Translations under genes and position numbers: made by a program
The notes under the pieces: generated by a model
The model's database searches: none
What the model saw: the letters and a program-made list of their open reading frames with translations, nothing else
Told to the model about the DNA's origin: nothing
NCBI RefSeq assembly: GCF_040712315.1
Contig: NC_134019.1
Location: 37,167,873-37,231,872 of the forward strand
DNA length: 64,000 bases
Reading direction: 5' to 3'
Source: Castanea sativa
Taxonomy: Eukaryota; Streptophyta; Magnoliopsida; Fagales; Fagaceae
Shown: positions 1-11,162 of the stretch, piece after piece
Position numbering within the stretch: the first letter of the stretch is position 1
Layout: each line of letters begins with the position of its first letter

Positions 1-426
1 ATAATAAAATTGACAAAGGAAAAACCTAAAGAAAAATAGTTTATTTTAAAAAATGTTATATACTTTTTTTTTTCCTGATATGGGGAAAATGACATCATTT
101 TAATTCATTAAAACTACATTGTGTTGATCTGAGATGGCACTCAATGACAACGTAAGTAATTGAGATTAACGGAATGGAGCAAATCCAAACGATAACTAAT
201 GTTATGGAAACCATAACTAAATTATTAAACATAATATATACATTTTTAATATATTATATATGTATAGTAATTTACTCTCCTTGATATTTTTTTCCCTATC
301 ATGACATGAATATAATTTGAAACTAAAGTGAGAATTCATCGGTTCATCACCTAGTAAGACACAATGAATTAGAATATATAGTGTTATTTTGTAGGGCATA
401 AATAACACATCGATGCACTTAACAAA

Positions 427-457
<31 letters not shown>

Positions 458-509
458 ATCGTGAACTTCATTGTATTCTTTCAAATACAAATATTTGTAG
501 CAAAATAAT
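1..509. other. 3' flank of peptide-gene copy D (left part)
   Basis: No gene is seen. The stretch matches, block for block, the sequence downstream of the other peptide-gene copies (about 35460-36050, 54490-55100 and, more weakly, 61150-61500), for example around the shared phrases GTGTTGATCTGAG and TAATTTGAAACTAAAG. It is the distal 3' flank of copy D, cut off from that gene by the retrotransposon at 510-11967. The window begins inside the duplicated block. Confidence 0.7.
424..457. repeat. (AAAT)n microsatellite
   Basis: About seven perfect AAAT repeats. The other three copies of this flank have AAAAAAGGAAAGAAAG-type purine sequence here, so the expansion is private to this copy. Confidence 0.9.
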
Positions 510-974
510 TGTAGGGGTATTAGGCCCAGTAATTTATGAAGGATGGCCCAACGAAGTCTTTTGGGCTGGAAACCCAAATCCGAAGACATCAAAATGATCG
601 TGGAGTATCTAAATGTCCAAATACGTCCGAGGAGTAGATTTGTCCTCGGATTATTAGGCCGAGGACATAGGAAGAGAAGTTTAGTGTCCCCAGGTTATAT
701 TATAAAGAATCCTACGATTGTGGGAATACACAGTACACGTGGAAGACAATAGAAAGAGCGGTGGAATGTCTAAAGTAAAGCTGCTACCACCGCCCATACA
801 TTAAAAGCTCTGTAATTGATACGCTGACTGTATAAATGGAAGGATGGGACCTGAGCATGGAACTTGGAACTTGGTCCCTAATCCCAGCGGGCTTTAGGGA
901 AGAATGGATGGGACAAGTATCCAGAATGAGGATTGCAACCAAAAAGTGGAAGATGATGAAGAGAAGGAGAGGAG

Positions 975-983
975 TATAAATAG
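975..983 (+). promoter_or_regulatory. TATA box of E1 5' LTR
   Basis: TATAAATAG in an A/G-rich context, and the same word is kept in the 3' LTR (11628-11636). It is the likely core promoter for genomic RNA, which would start about 25-35 bp downstream. Confidence 0.7.
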
Positions 984-1097
984 AGGGGAAGACATATGAG
1001 AAGAGGAGGAGGACTTTTTGAGTAGAAGAGAGAGAGCCAATAGTAGATGATAATCGATATTTGTATCCAAACTCAAAGAAATACTATTATAAACTAT

Positions 1098-1116
1098 CCT
1101 CGGATTTCGTCCGAGG
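1098..1116 (+). promoter_or_regulatory. LTR stem-loop (CCTCGGA/TCCGAGG)
   Basis: CCTCGGATTTCGTCCGAGG has a perfect 7-bp stem and 5-base loop, about 115 bp after the TATA box, so it should lie in the transcript leader (R/U5). In the 3' LTR a T>G change in the loop region leaves the stem largely intact. E2 has a similar hairpin at 38969-38985. Confidence 0.5.
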
Positions 1117-1316
1117 AGGAATTCGTTGTCTTACTTTGGCAAACAACTCTTTAATTTGTCCCATTGGGCCCTAAGCCCATCTTTTCCCTGATTGTCTAAA
1201 CCATCCTTGAAATCTAGATTACAAACCCATCCTCTACAAATTTATTGTAAAGAAAGGCCTTTCAAGCCCATCTCCCACCAGTCAGAGTTTGGGAATTTGA
1301 ATTGTGTCCTTACAAT

Positions 1317-1334
1317 TGGCGCAGTCTGTGGGAA
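1317..1334 (+). promoter_or_regulatory. E1 primer binding site
   Basis: TGGCGCAGTCTGTGGGAA begins two bases after the 5' LTR, the standard position for a tRNA primer site. E2 has TGGCGCCGTCTGTGGGAA in the same place, whose first nine bases fit the 3' end of plant tRNA-Asp as I recall it. The primer identity is inferred. Confidence 0.7.
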
Positions 1335-1362
1335 TTTAGTCTTTAAGGAAGTTTAGGACATC

Positions 1363-2750
1363 ATGGTAGGATCAGGACCACAACGCAGCGCGAAGTCCGT
1401 GGGCTCCCAGCGTGAGGATCACTCCTTGCATCCTTATCACGGAGAGAACCGAGAAGGAAGTGTACATACTACACACACCATCAAAAGTGCAAGTCATTCG
1501 CAAGGAGGAAGCAGAGTTCCTTATGAAAGAAATGCCAGGGCCATGCAGAAGGAGATTGACGGCCTAAAGAGGAGATTGCGTCACGAAAGGCGAAGGAGAA
1601 CTCCTCCGGTCTCTGACCCCTCTTCGGAAGGATCCGAGGATGACAATTACGGGCAGAGATCCAGAACTCCCCCAGGTGAATATTTCTCTTCCGAAGAAGA
1701 CAATCTGCATGGGAGGCGTGGCAGAGACTACCCCTCTAGGGGCTTAGGAAATGACGCAATGGGAAGAGCGTTACACCAAATCTCCAGGTCACCCTTCACG
1801 CACAGATTGGAAGAAGGGAGGTTACCTCGGCGCTTCACACAACCGGCCTTCACTCTTTACAATGGTCGGACGGATCCTGTGGAGCACGTAAGCCATTTCA
1901 GCCAGAGAATGGCAGTGCATTCCAGGAATGAAACTTTGTTATGCAAGATTTTTCCTTCTAGCCCGGGGCCCGTGGCCATGAGATGGTTTGACGGCTTAAG
2001 GGCAGGCTCCATTGATTCTTTCAAAGAGCTTACTAGAGCATTTGGTTCTCGCTTTATCACGTGCAGTAGAGTTCCTCGTCCATTGGATTCTTTACTATCC
2101 ATGGCTATGAGGGAAGGGGAAACCTTGAAAACGTATTCGGACAGGTATTGGGAAATGTTCAACGAAATTGACGGAGACTTTGATGATGTAGCAATAAGGA
2201 CCTTCAAGGTCGGCCTACCAACAGAGCATGACTTGAGGAAGTCCTTAACAAAGAAACCTGTCAGAAGCGTACGCCGACTGATGGATCGCATCGACGAGTA
2301 CAAGAGGGTTGAGGAAGATCAGCAGTAGGGAAAAGGCAAGGCGAAGGTTATCCCACAAGAAAGGAGGGATTACAGGTCGGACAGATACAACAACAATAGG
2401 CCTGCGCGGGATTTTTCCAGGCAGGCTGGTCACATACCCCCACAAGTGATCAACACCGTCTTCAGGGAGCCGGTGCAGCAGCTGTTGGAGAAAATAAGGC
2501 ATGAGCCTTTTTTCAAATGGCCAAATAAAATGGCAGGGGACCCTTTGAGACGCAACCAAAATCTCCATTGCCATTATCACCAGGAGAGGGGTCATACCAC
2601 CGAGGATTGTCGCACTTTGTGGAATCATTTGGAACAATTGGTTAAGGAGGGAAAGCTGAAGCAGTTCTTGTACCAACCCAATGGGCGAGGAAACCAATCA
2701 GGAGTGGCAAACCACGACGGCCCTTCGTCGAGACCTCCTCTAGGTCTATC
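1363..2750 (+). pseudogene. E1 gag (capsid/nucleocapsid), broken
   Basis: The frame starts at ATG 1363, 46 bp past the PBS. An N-terminal basic, charged region is followed by the retrotransposon gag core (about 1830-2300; landmarks YNGRTDPVEHVSHF, RWFDGL, AFGSRF, TYSDRYWEMFNEI, FKVGLP). An in-frame TAG at 2326-2328 replaces a glutamine codon: E2 reads CAGCAG here. The frame then continues to a knuckle-like region around 2566-2620 (CHYHQERGHTTEDC, CX3CX4HX4-type with spacing altered). A one-base shift near 2745 moves reading into the pol frame, as E2 and the resumed INVIFAAPG phrase show. Gag packages element RNA into cytoplasmic particles. This copy would give only a truncated 321-residue product. 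Confidence 0.88.
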
Positions 2751-5700
2751 AATGTCATTTTTGCAGCACCTGGAAGAACTGGCTCAGCTCCTTTCAGGGT
2801 AATGTCAGTGGCTCGAATATTAGCCGAAGAGTCACGGGATCAGCCGAAGAGGATTAAGGCAAGTATCTTGCCAGTCCTAAGTTTCTCTGAAGAGGACAAG
2901 ATGGGGACCATCCAGCCTCATGATGATGCCTTAGTGGTAACCCTCAGAATAGGGAACTATGATGTAAAGAGGGTAATGGTTGATCAAGGCAGTGGCGCAG
3001 ATATCATGTACCCTGACCTATTTAGAGGCTTGAATTTAAGGGTTGAAGATCTTATGGCATATGACTCACCCTTGATAAGCTTCGAAGGGAGAGCTGTCGT
3101 TCCGAAGGGACAAATTAGACTGCCTGTGCAATCAGGTCCGAAGGTGGTAGATGTAGATTTCATCGTGGTCGATGCTTATTCTCCCTATACGGCTATTGTA
3201 GCAAGACCTTGGCTGCATGCGTTAGGGGTTGTTTCCTCAACCTTGCATGTCAAAGTCAAATTTCATTCTGGGGACCAGGTGGTGGAGTTACTTGGGAGTC
3301 AATCTGTGGCTCGACTGTGTGTCACGGCTGCAATTCTGCGTCGACCAGAACCAGACTCCTCGGCCTCGGCTAACGGAGAAGCATAGCAATCAAAGTCTCT
3401 TGCCGCAGCTGAGGTAGATGAAGCGGTATGCGAAGAATTGGAGAAAATTCTCATAGACAATGACCCTGAGAAGTTCTTCCAGGTTGGAGTTCAATTGCCA
3501 CAGGAAGAGAAGACGGAGCTGATTTTATTTTTAAGGAAAAATATGGATGTATTTGCTTGGAACGCGTATGAGGCCCCTGGGGTTAATCCGAGCTTCATAT
3601 GTCATCATTTAAACGTCAGTCCAACTGTAGTACCGAGGAGGCAACCACCTCGGAGGTCCTCCAAAGAACATTCCGAAGCCGTAAAAGAGGAAGTGCTCAA
3701 ACTCAAGAAGGCAGGTGCTATCAAAGAAGTGTTTTATCCTGAATGGTTAGCCCATACGGTGGTGGTGAAAAAGAAGAATGGGAAGTGGAGAGTTTGTGTA
3801 GACTTCACAAATTTAAACAAAGCTTGCCCGAAGGACTCATTCCCAATGCCTCGGATTGATCAATTGGTTGACGCTACTGTTGGACATCCTCGGATGAGTT
3901 TTCTTGATGCTTTCCAAGGTTATCACTAGATACCTTTAGCCGTTGAGGACCAAGAGAAGACTGCATTCGTCACTCCTACAGGAAATTATCATTATAAGGT
4001 AATGCCCTTTGGTTTGAAAAACGCAGGGGCTACCTACCAAAGGATGATGACGAGAATGTTTGAGGCACAGCTAGGAAAAACTATTGAGGTATACGTGGAT
4101 GATATGGTGGTAAAGAGTAAAGAAGTTTCTACACATCTGGAAGATCTGAGCAACACTTTTCAGAAGCTAAGAGAGTATAAATTGCGGCTCAACGCCTCTA
4201 AATGCTCTTTTGGTGTGGGATCGGGCAAGTTTCTAGGATATATGGTGACTCACCGGGGAATTGAAGTGAATCCTGCTCAGGTTAAGGCAATAAACAGCTG
4301 ACATCCACCTCGGAATCCTAAAGAAGTGCAAAGGCTAACAGGTATGACTGCTACTCTCAACCGATTTATATCTCGGTCTACGGACAGATGCAGACCTTTC
4401 TTTCAATTATTGAATAAATGGAAGGGTTTTGAATGGACCGAGGAGTGCGTGGTGGCTTTCCAACAGCTAAAAGAATATCTCTCGCGACCGCCAGTTATGT
4501 CTCGACCAGAAGTTGATGAAATTCTATTTGCATATATTGCAGTGGCTAACCATGCAGTTAGTTTGGTTCTTATCCGAGATGACAATAACATCCAGAGACC
4601 GGTTTATTATGTAAGCAAATCTCTGCATGAGGCCGAGCTGAGTTATTTGCCACTGGAGAAAGCTATCTTGGCGGTGGTACATGCTACACAAAGACTTCCC
4701 CATTACTTCCAGTCTCATACGGTTGTTGTTCTTACACAACTCCCTCTTAAATCAATTCTGCGAAGTGCAGATTATATGGGAAGAATTTCCAAATGGGGAA
4801 CTGTCCTAGGAGCTTTCGATATCAAGTATATGCCTCGCACCTCTATAAAGGGACAGGTCATCGCGGACCTTGTGGCGGAATTTGTTGAGCCTTCGTTAGA
4901 AGACTATCAAGAAGGCATGGGTAAAAAGTCAGTAGGCATGATTTCGTGTGAAGGGCCTCCATTATGGAAAGTCCATGTTGATGGAGCAGCAAATCAGAGG
5001 GGATCGGGTATAGGACTAGTTTTGATATCCCCAGAGGGAATTACTTTTGAGAAATCTTTGAGATTAGGATTCTCGGCCACCAACAACGAAGCAGAGTATG
5101 AGGCCGTCCTCGCAGGGATGAACATGGTTCATAAAATGGGAGGAAAGACGGTGCAAATGTTCTCGGATTCACTATTGGTGGTAGGCCAAGTAGAAGGGAA
5201 GCTAGAAGCAAGGGATTCCAGAATGCGAGAATACCTAACCCAGGTCAGGTATATGCAATCTAAATTTGAGTCTTTTTTACTATTGCATGTATCCAGATGT
5301 GGCAATACCCATGCCGACTCATTAGCCATGCTTGCAACGTCCTCGGCACAAAGTCTACCACGAGTTATCCTCGTTAAAGATTTGTTGAAACCCACTGGGA
5401 CGGATGGTAACTCCACTCAAATTCTTCAAATTAGGACAGGGCCTAGTTGGATGGATCAAATAGTAACATTTCTCAGAAATGACATCCTGCCTGAAGAAAA
5501 AGCTGAAGCAGATAAAGTTCGCAGGAAAGCCACTCGTTTCTGGTTATCCGAGGACCAGAAATTGTACAAACGTTCCTTTTCGGGACCATACTTGTTATGC
5601 ATGCACCCCGAGGCAACGGAGCTACTTTTGGAGGAGTTACACGAAGGGATTTGCGGAAGTCACACAGGGGGAAGGTCTTTAGCTCACAGAGCCCTTACTC

Positions 5701-6686
5701 AAGGCTATTGGTGGCCAAATATGCAGAGAGAGGCGCAAGATTATGCAAAGAAGTGTGACCAATGTCAAAGGTTCGCTCCAAATATACATCAACCAGGGGG
5801 AGTCCTGAATCCTCTATCTAGCCCATGGCCTTTTGCTCAATGGGGCTTGGACATTGTTGGACCCTTCCCCAAAGCAACAAGAAACAGACGGTGGCTCCTC
5901 GTGGGAACAGATTATTTCACCAAATGGGTTGAAGCCGAGCCATTATCAAATATCAGAGACATGGAAGCAAAAAAGTTTGTAAGGAAGAATATCGTTACCA
6001 GGTTCGGCATCCCTCATACTCTCATTTCAGATAATGGTTTACAATTTGATAGCAAAGCCTTTCAGAAATACTGCTGTGATCTGGGCATCACGAATAGATA
6101 TTCCACTCCGGCTTATCCCCAAGGAAATTGGCAAGTCGAGGCTGTCAACAAAGTAATAGTGAGCAGACTCAAAAAGTGGTTGGGTGACGCCAAGGGGAGG
6201 TGGGTGGAAGAACTGCCACATGTCTTGTGGACGTATCGAACTACACCACGAAGATCCACAGGTGAAACACCCTTCGCCATGACTTATGGAGCCGAGGCAG
6301 TAATACCCTTAGAAACTGGGTTCCCAACCCTGAAGAAAAGCTCCTTCATTCCAGATAGCAATGATGACCTATTAATGAGGAACTTAGACTTAGTTGAGGA
6401 ACGACGAGAAAACGCCATGGTTCAACTAGCTTATTATCAACATAAGCTCAAGCAGGGGTATGATTCTCATGTGAAACTTCGACCTCTTGGACCTGGTGAC
6501 TTAGTATTAAGGAAAGTTTTGGGCACGACGAAGAATCCTGCTTGGGGAAAATTGGGGCCCAACTGGGAAGGACCTTATCGTATTACTTCAGTCGCAGGAA
6601 TAGGGGCCTACAATCTGGAAGATTTGGACGAACGTGTTGTACAATGTCCCTGGAATGTAAATAATCTACAAATGTACTATTACTAA
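2746..6686 (+). pseudogene. E1 pol: protease-RT-RNaseH-aRNaseH-integrase, broken
   Basis: One reading frame runs to TAA at 6684-6686, interrupted by stops at 3384, 3927 and 4299. In order: aspartic protease (about 2940-3240, VDQGSGADIMYPDLF); reverse transcriptase (3680-4300, catalytic YVDD at 4092-4103, WRVCVDFTNLNKACPKD); RT-linked RNase H (about 4430-4760, YYVSKSLHEAE); a second, archaeal-type RNase H (about 4965-5360, HVDGAANQRGSG and NNEAEYEAVLAG); integrase zinc domain (about 5635-5775, H-H then CDQCQRF); integrase core with GTDYFTKW, SDNG (about 6028) and the glutamate in QVEAVNK (about 6130). The doubled RNase H points to Tat. From 4326 to 6686 the frame is open for 786 codons. The stop at 3927 replaces the glutamine of GYHQIPL. 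Confidence 0.93.
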
Positions 6687-6766
6687 ATAAAAGGCACTTC
6701 GGCCGTTTTTTGTTGTAAACTGCATTACGTTCATTATCTTCGTTCGTCTAAATTGATATTCTTTAC
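6687..6766. other. E1 spacer after pol
   Basis: Short AT-rich stretch between the pol stop and the tandem array. Nothing recognised. Confidence 0.5.
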
Positions 6767-7580
6767 TAAAGTGTTAAACAGAACCTAAGTTACGTCTGGT
6801 CCTCGGATCATCTACTTTGGGAAAATTAACATTTCAATTTGTTCGTCTAAGTATCAAGCTGAAACTTGGTATGCCTGGATCCTCGGACCACATACCTCGT
6901 CTAAATTGATATTTTTTACTAAGTGTTAAACGGAACCTAAGTTACGTCTGGTCCTCGGATCATCTACTTTGGGAAAATTAACATTTCAATTTATTCGTCT
7001 AAGTATCAAGCTGAAACTTGGTATGCCAGGATCCTCGGACCACATACCTCGTCTAAATTGATATTCTTTACTAAGTGTTAAACAGAACCTAAGTTACGTC
7101 TGGTCCTCGGATCATCTACTTTAGGAAAATTAACATTTCAATTTGTTCGTCTAAGTATCAAGCTGAAACTTGGTATGCCTGGATCCTCGGACCACATACC
7201 TCGTCTAAATTGATATTCTTTACTAAGTGTTAAACAGAACCTAAGTTACGTCTGGTCCTCGGATCATCTACTTTGGGAAAATTAACATTTCAATTTATTC
7301 GTCTAAGTATCAAGCTGAAGCTTGGTATGCCTGGATCCTCGGACCACATACCTTATCTAAATTGATATTCTTTACTAATTGTTAAACAGAACCTAAGTTA
7401 CGTCTGGTCCTCGGATCATCTACTTTGGGAAAATTAACATTTCAATTTATTCGTCTAAGTATCAAGCTGAAGCTTGGTATGCCTGGATCCTCGGACCACA
7501 TACCTCGTCTAAATTGATATTCTTTACCAAATGTTAAACAAAACCTAAGTTAGGCCTGGTCCTCGGATCATTTACTTGGG
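6767..7580 (+). repeat. E1 152-bp tandem array (about 5.3 units)
   Basis: The phrase GAACCTAAGTTACGTCTGG recurs at 6781, 6933, 7085, 7237, 7389 and (degenerate) about 7541, an exact 152-bp period. Each unit is itself a dimer: the half starting GAACCTAAGTTACG and the half starting GAAACTTGGTATGCC share GAA-C-T-GT, CTCGGA and TAAATTGA/AAAATTAAC landmarks. E2 has a longer array of the same design. It is non-coding 3' sequence of the element. Confidence 0.92.
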
Positions 7581-7977
7581 AAGAATTAACATTTCTTTTC
7601 TTTTTTGTCAAAACATCAAATCTTTGCATACCTAAGTTAAAAGACCATATGCCTTATTTTTACATAGTTCAACTAGAGATCCAAAATGAAGAATCAATTA
7701 CTTAAATGCATCACTTAATGCAGTTCCCGGCATAATTAAACCTTCCTGGAGTATCAATTTCAATTCAGGTTATTGCTATTAACTTTGGTAAAGAGCAAAA
7801 AGATGGTACTTTTTGAACAATATGATCGAAATAAAGCAAAAAAGTAAGAATCATCTAAACAAGGAAAACAACATTCATGCTTATATTAGATTCCAATAGT
7901 ACTTTTGCAATTACACTCAGATATTACACTTAGAGATAAAATAAAATAAAAATAAAGAAAGGAAAGACAACAAGCAG
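7581..7977. other. E1 spacer between tandem array and antisense gene
   Basis: AT-rich, with no ORF of note. It probably holds the 3' UTR of the antisense gene. Confidence 0.5.
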
Positions 7978-10600
7978 TCACTGTTTCAGCTTAATCTTCA
8001 GAGGGCCTTTGGGGTCTTGAGGAGATGGAAGCTGAACCGAGGACTCAACGACAATTCCTTTGCCTTTAGGATCATCTATCAAAGTTATTGGATTAGCTTG
8101 ATCACCCAACTCATCCTTTGAAGATTCCTGAGGGTCACTTGAGGGCTGTACATCTTCAAGTGCCTTTTCTTGTGCTGGATCAACTTGTTTAGGAGCATCT
8201 TCAGGAAGAGTTGAGTCTTCAGCCAAATCACCCCCTTATCCTCAGATGATCCCTGGGCAGCTTCTTGGGCAACTTCAGGAATGGTAGAAGCTCGAATTGC
8301 AGGAGGATAGTAGACACTCTCTGCTTTCCAAAGAGTGGAAGAGGCATCAACCCCAGCTTGGGAAAGTGCCTCATTCCACACTTGGAGGCAGTAATGCCTA
8401 CATACCTCGGGAACCTGAGCCTTGAAAGTTTCGGTGACCTCCTTCACACCTATATCATAACCGTCTTGTTCGGCTTGGTCCCTTGAGATCTCGGCCTCTT
8501 CTTTTGCTTTCTCAGCCTTTTTCTTCTCCTCAAGGGCTTCCTCTTTGCCCTTGATGGCCTCCTCTTTGGCCATCTCAGACTCGTTCAGATCTTTCTTGAG
8601 ATCCTCTACGAGCCTTCGTGCTGCTAAGAGGTTATCATCGGCTTGACGGAGCATTAGGCGCTGATCCTCGGCCTGTTTAGTCGTTGTTTTCAGATCAGCC
8701 TCTAAGCCTGCCTTATCACTCTCTGCCTTAGCCAACTTTGTTGTGACCTCCTGCAGTTTCTTCTTGTGAAGGTCCGAGATCTTTTGGGGGGCTTCACGCC
8801 TGGATTCCTCGGCCCTCAGAGATTTGTAGGAGCTGATGGCAATTTCTTCTGCCCTATGGGCAGATTGAACGGCCTACGAATGAAACATATAAAACTTAGA
8901 CATATATATATATATGTAATAAAAATAATAGCCAAGGTTTTAGAGAAAAAAAACTCACCATTGCAAGCTCCTTCTTCAAAGTCATGAAAACGGTGTGGTC
9001 CCTTTTCTTTCTAAGCTCAACCATGTCCTCGGGGAGTAACAGCGCCTGCTCCAATGCATCTGCGACGCATGCAGCTGTCCCTTCATCAGAATTTCTAATG
9101 GACGTGTCCACGGTGATGGCCTCATCGTCCATGGACATGTCAGGAAGCCATATAGGGGCGCGCACGGCCACCTGTTGTTCGGTTCTTCTTTCCGACCTAG
9201 TCTGCATGGTGCGGGCCTGCTTTCCACCCTTTTCCACCTCGGGCTCCTTGGAAAGAGAGCCCTTTCCTGCCTCCACCACTTCCTTTCCTTTCAGCTGATC
9301 CCTTTTTCTTTTGAGATCAGTTATGTTGGTGCGTTGAGTTTGGGAGGATGGGGAAGGAGGAGGAAGCCTAGTTTCAGGGCCTTTGTCAGCACCCTTTTCT
9401 TGAGTCCGAGGACGCACCTCTTTAGGAGGTTCTTGGACTCTAGGGCCCTTGTCAGCGCCCTCGAGGACATCTTTTAGGCTGGGCTTAATCTTACGTTGAA
9501 TGCCCATGTTGTCAGGTTCTTGAGTAGTAGCCTTTGAGATTTGTGTAGAGGTGCCGAGGATGGGAGTTGAATCTTCAGGAGAGTAGGGTTGGTTAAAAAC
9601 CTCAAACTCGTCCTCGGAATTTGATACCTCAAGTATTTCTTCTTCTTCTTCCTTGACGGTAGGGTAGGAAGACGCAGCTTCACCAGAGGTTAATTGTGTG
9701 GAGAAAGGGACTGTGGGAATCCCAACCGGAACGAATTGTGGTGGTTGGATTGGTTGGGTGACCAAAGTGCCTTGAGGAATGGTAGTCCCCTCCGGTAGCA
9801 AGAAACCTTCAACGGCAACGCTAATCCGAGGAAGACGAGGATCGTGAGCTTTGATCACGCACTTCGGCACCTGAAAGGCTTTGGATATCGGAGTGTAGCC
9901 GAGGATCAGATGAGCCGCTCGGAGTTGGCCGTCAGTATGCACGAAAACCTCAGCTTGTAGGATCCTATCCAACCGTCCAAAATCAACAAGATTAGGATGA
10001 CGATCCGCGGCGTGTGGATCTGTAGAGTTATCCAAGTAAAAGAGGGTAAGAATAAGTAAAAAGACAAAGGATAATAGTATGTAAAAGAAACTTCACCTGG
10101 AGTCCCTTCCCTTGTCGGGCAGGGGAGGCCGTCATGCCAATTTCTTGATACGATCAGGAAGTCATTTTTTAGGCCCTTATTTGATTCAGGCAGGCATTGA
10201 ATTAGCCTAACTTCTGGTATCTAGATTTTAGGTAATATTCGTCTTTTTTGCTTAGGTAATGGAGGTTATAAACCCAGTTCACGTCGTGGTGAGTGAGCCC
10301 GAGGTTCATCTTCTCATTTAAGGCATCTATAAAACCTAGGATCCTAAAGACATTTGGGGCGCACTGGGTGGGAGCTAATCTAAAAGCCCTAAGATAATCC
10401 CTAGTCACGGTTCCCATGGGGATTTTCATTCCCCCTTCGATGAACGCAATCATCGGGATTACAACTTCCCCCGTTTTTCTTTTTGTATAATATTCTTCCT
10501 CGTTACAGTACCTAATAGATACATCCGAAGGGATTTTGTACTTAACCTTAAACTGCTCTATCTTTTCGTTTGAATCCACCAGGGATGCAAATCTACCAAT
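7978..10600 (-). pseudogene. E1 antisense gene: putative gypsy-type transposon family protein with coiled coil
   Basis: A spliced-looking minus-strand gene. Exon 1 (10600-10097) has the landmarks of the putative gypsy-type transposon (Transposase_28-like) family: IPMIAFIEGGMKIPMG, YLRAFRLAPTQCAPNVFRIL. A first intron (10096-10020) reads GTGAAG...CTACAG and a second (8958-8874) GTGAGT...CGTAG. Exon 2 (10019-8959) is acidic and proline-rich. Exon 3 (8873-7978) has a long Lys/Glu coiled coil (about 8735-8450). Defects: the start is ATT where the E2 homologue has ATG, there is a frameshift near 10205 (VRLI... resumes in another frame), and another near 8230 at a run of G. Additional antisense ORFs are known in Tat elements; their function is unclear. 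Intron limits are by eye. Confidence 0.65.
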
Positions 10601-10873
10601 CTTTGAAAAAAAGGGGGTGTGAAGAAAACTAACAAAGGACTACGCCGAGGATGAAAGATACAGAGAAAAAGAGAAGATGGGAAGGAAAAGAAACACAAGA
10701 AACAAAAAGCTGATAAGGAGGGAAAAGAGTATTGAAGAACTTACTTTTGAAAAAGAAGAAAGCACGGTCACCTCGGACAGGGTACTTGATAGAAAAAGAA
10801 AGTATGGGAAGATGGAAAGTGTGGCAGGTACGTTATGAGGTTACTGTAGTGTGAAGAATTTTGAAGAAAGTTA

Positions 10874-10884
10874 GTATTTATATA
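10874..10884 (-). promoter_or_regulatory. Possible TATA box of E1 antisense gene
   Basis: TATATAAATAC on the minus strand, about 275 bp upstream of the antisense start position and outside the LTR. Position and strand suit a dedicated antisense promoter. This rests on the motif only. Confidence 0.4.
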
Positions 10885-11148
10885 TCAAAAGGTGTTTTGA
10901 AGCGGGCGAATTCCCGCCTCAACACAGGAATCGCTCTCGACCGTTGGATATGTGTCACATCATTGAAACGTGGGAGACATAGAGGCGCCAACAATTAATT
11001 CGGGGGCGTTTCGCATACCGAAGCATCGGGAACACGCGATGGGTAATTCAGAAGTTATTTCTGTCAGCAATGTTGCCAAGATTCTGCAGGGTAAAAAGGT
11101 CTTTTAAGTCGAGATTCTATTTTTCTCCCGAGGTGAAAAAATAAAGAA

Positions 11149-11162
11149 TCTCGAGGGGCTAT
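11149..11162 (+). promoter_or_regulatory. E1 polypurine tract
   Basis: TCTCGAGGGGCTAT directly precedes the 3' LTR. E2 has TTTTGAGGGGCTAT in the same place. The shared GAGGGGCTA core marks the plus-strand primer site. Confidence 0.7.

Larger units (their letters stand above)
510..1314 (+). repeat. E1 5' LTR
   Basis: Begins TGTAGGGGTATT and ends CCTTACA. The same 805-bp sequence recurs at 11163. It contains a TATA box (975-983) and a perfect hairpin at 1098-1116. The short ORF at 543-752 recurs in the other LTR only because the LTRs are copies. Confidence 0.95.

Noticed and set aside
543..752. 69-codon ORF repeated at 11196-11405
   Set aside because: It lies inside the E1 LTRs, upstream of the TATA box; its repetition only reflects LTR identity.
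8265..9477. Plus-strand ORFs of 73-104 codons
   Set aside because: Shadows of the antisense gene exons.
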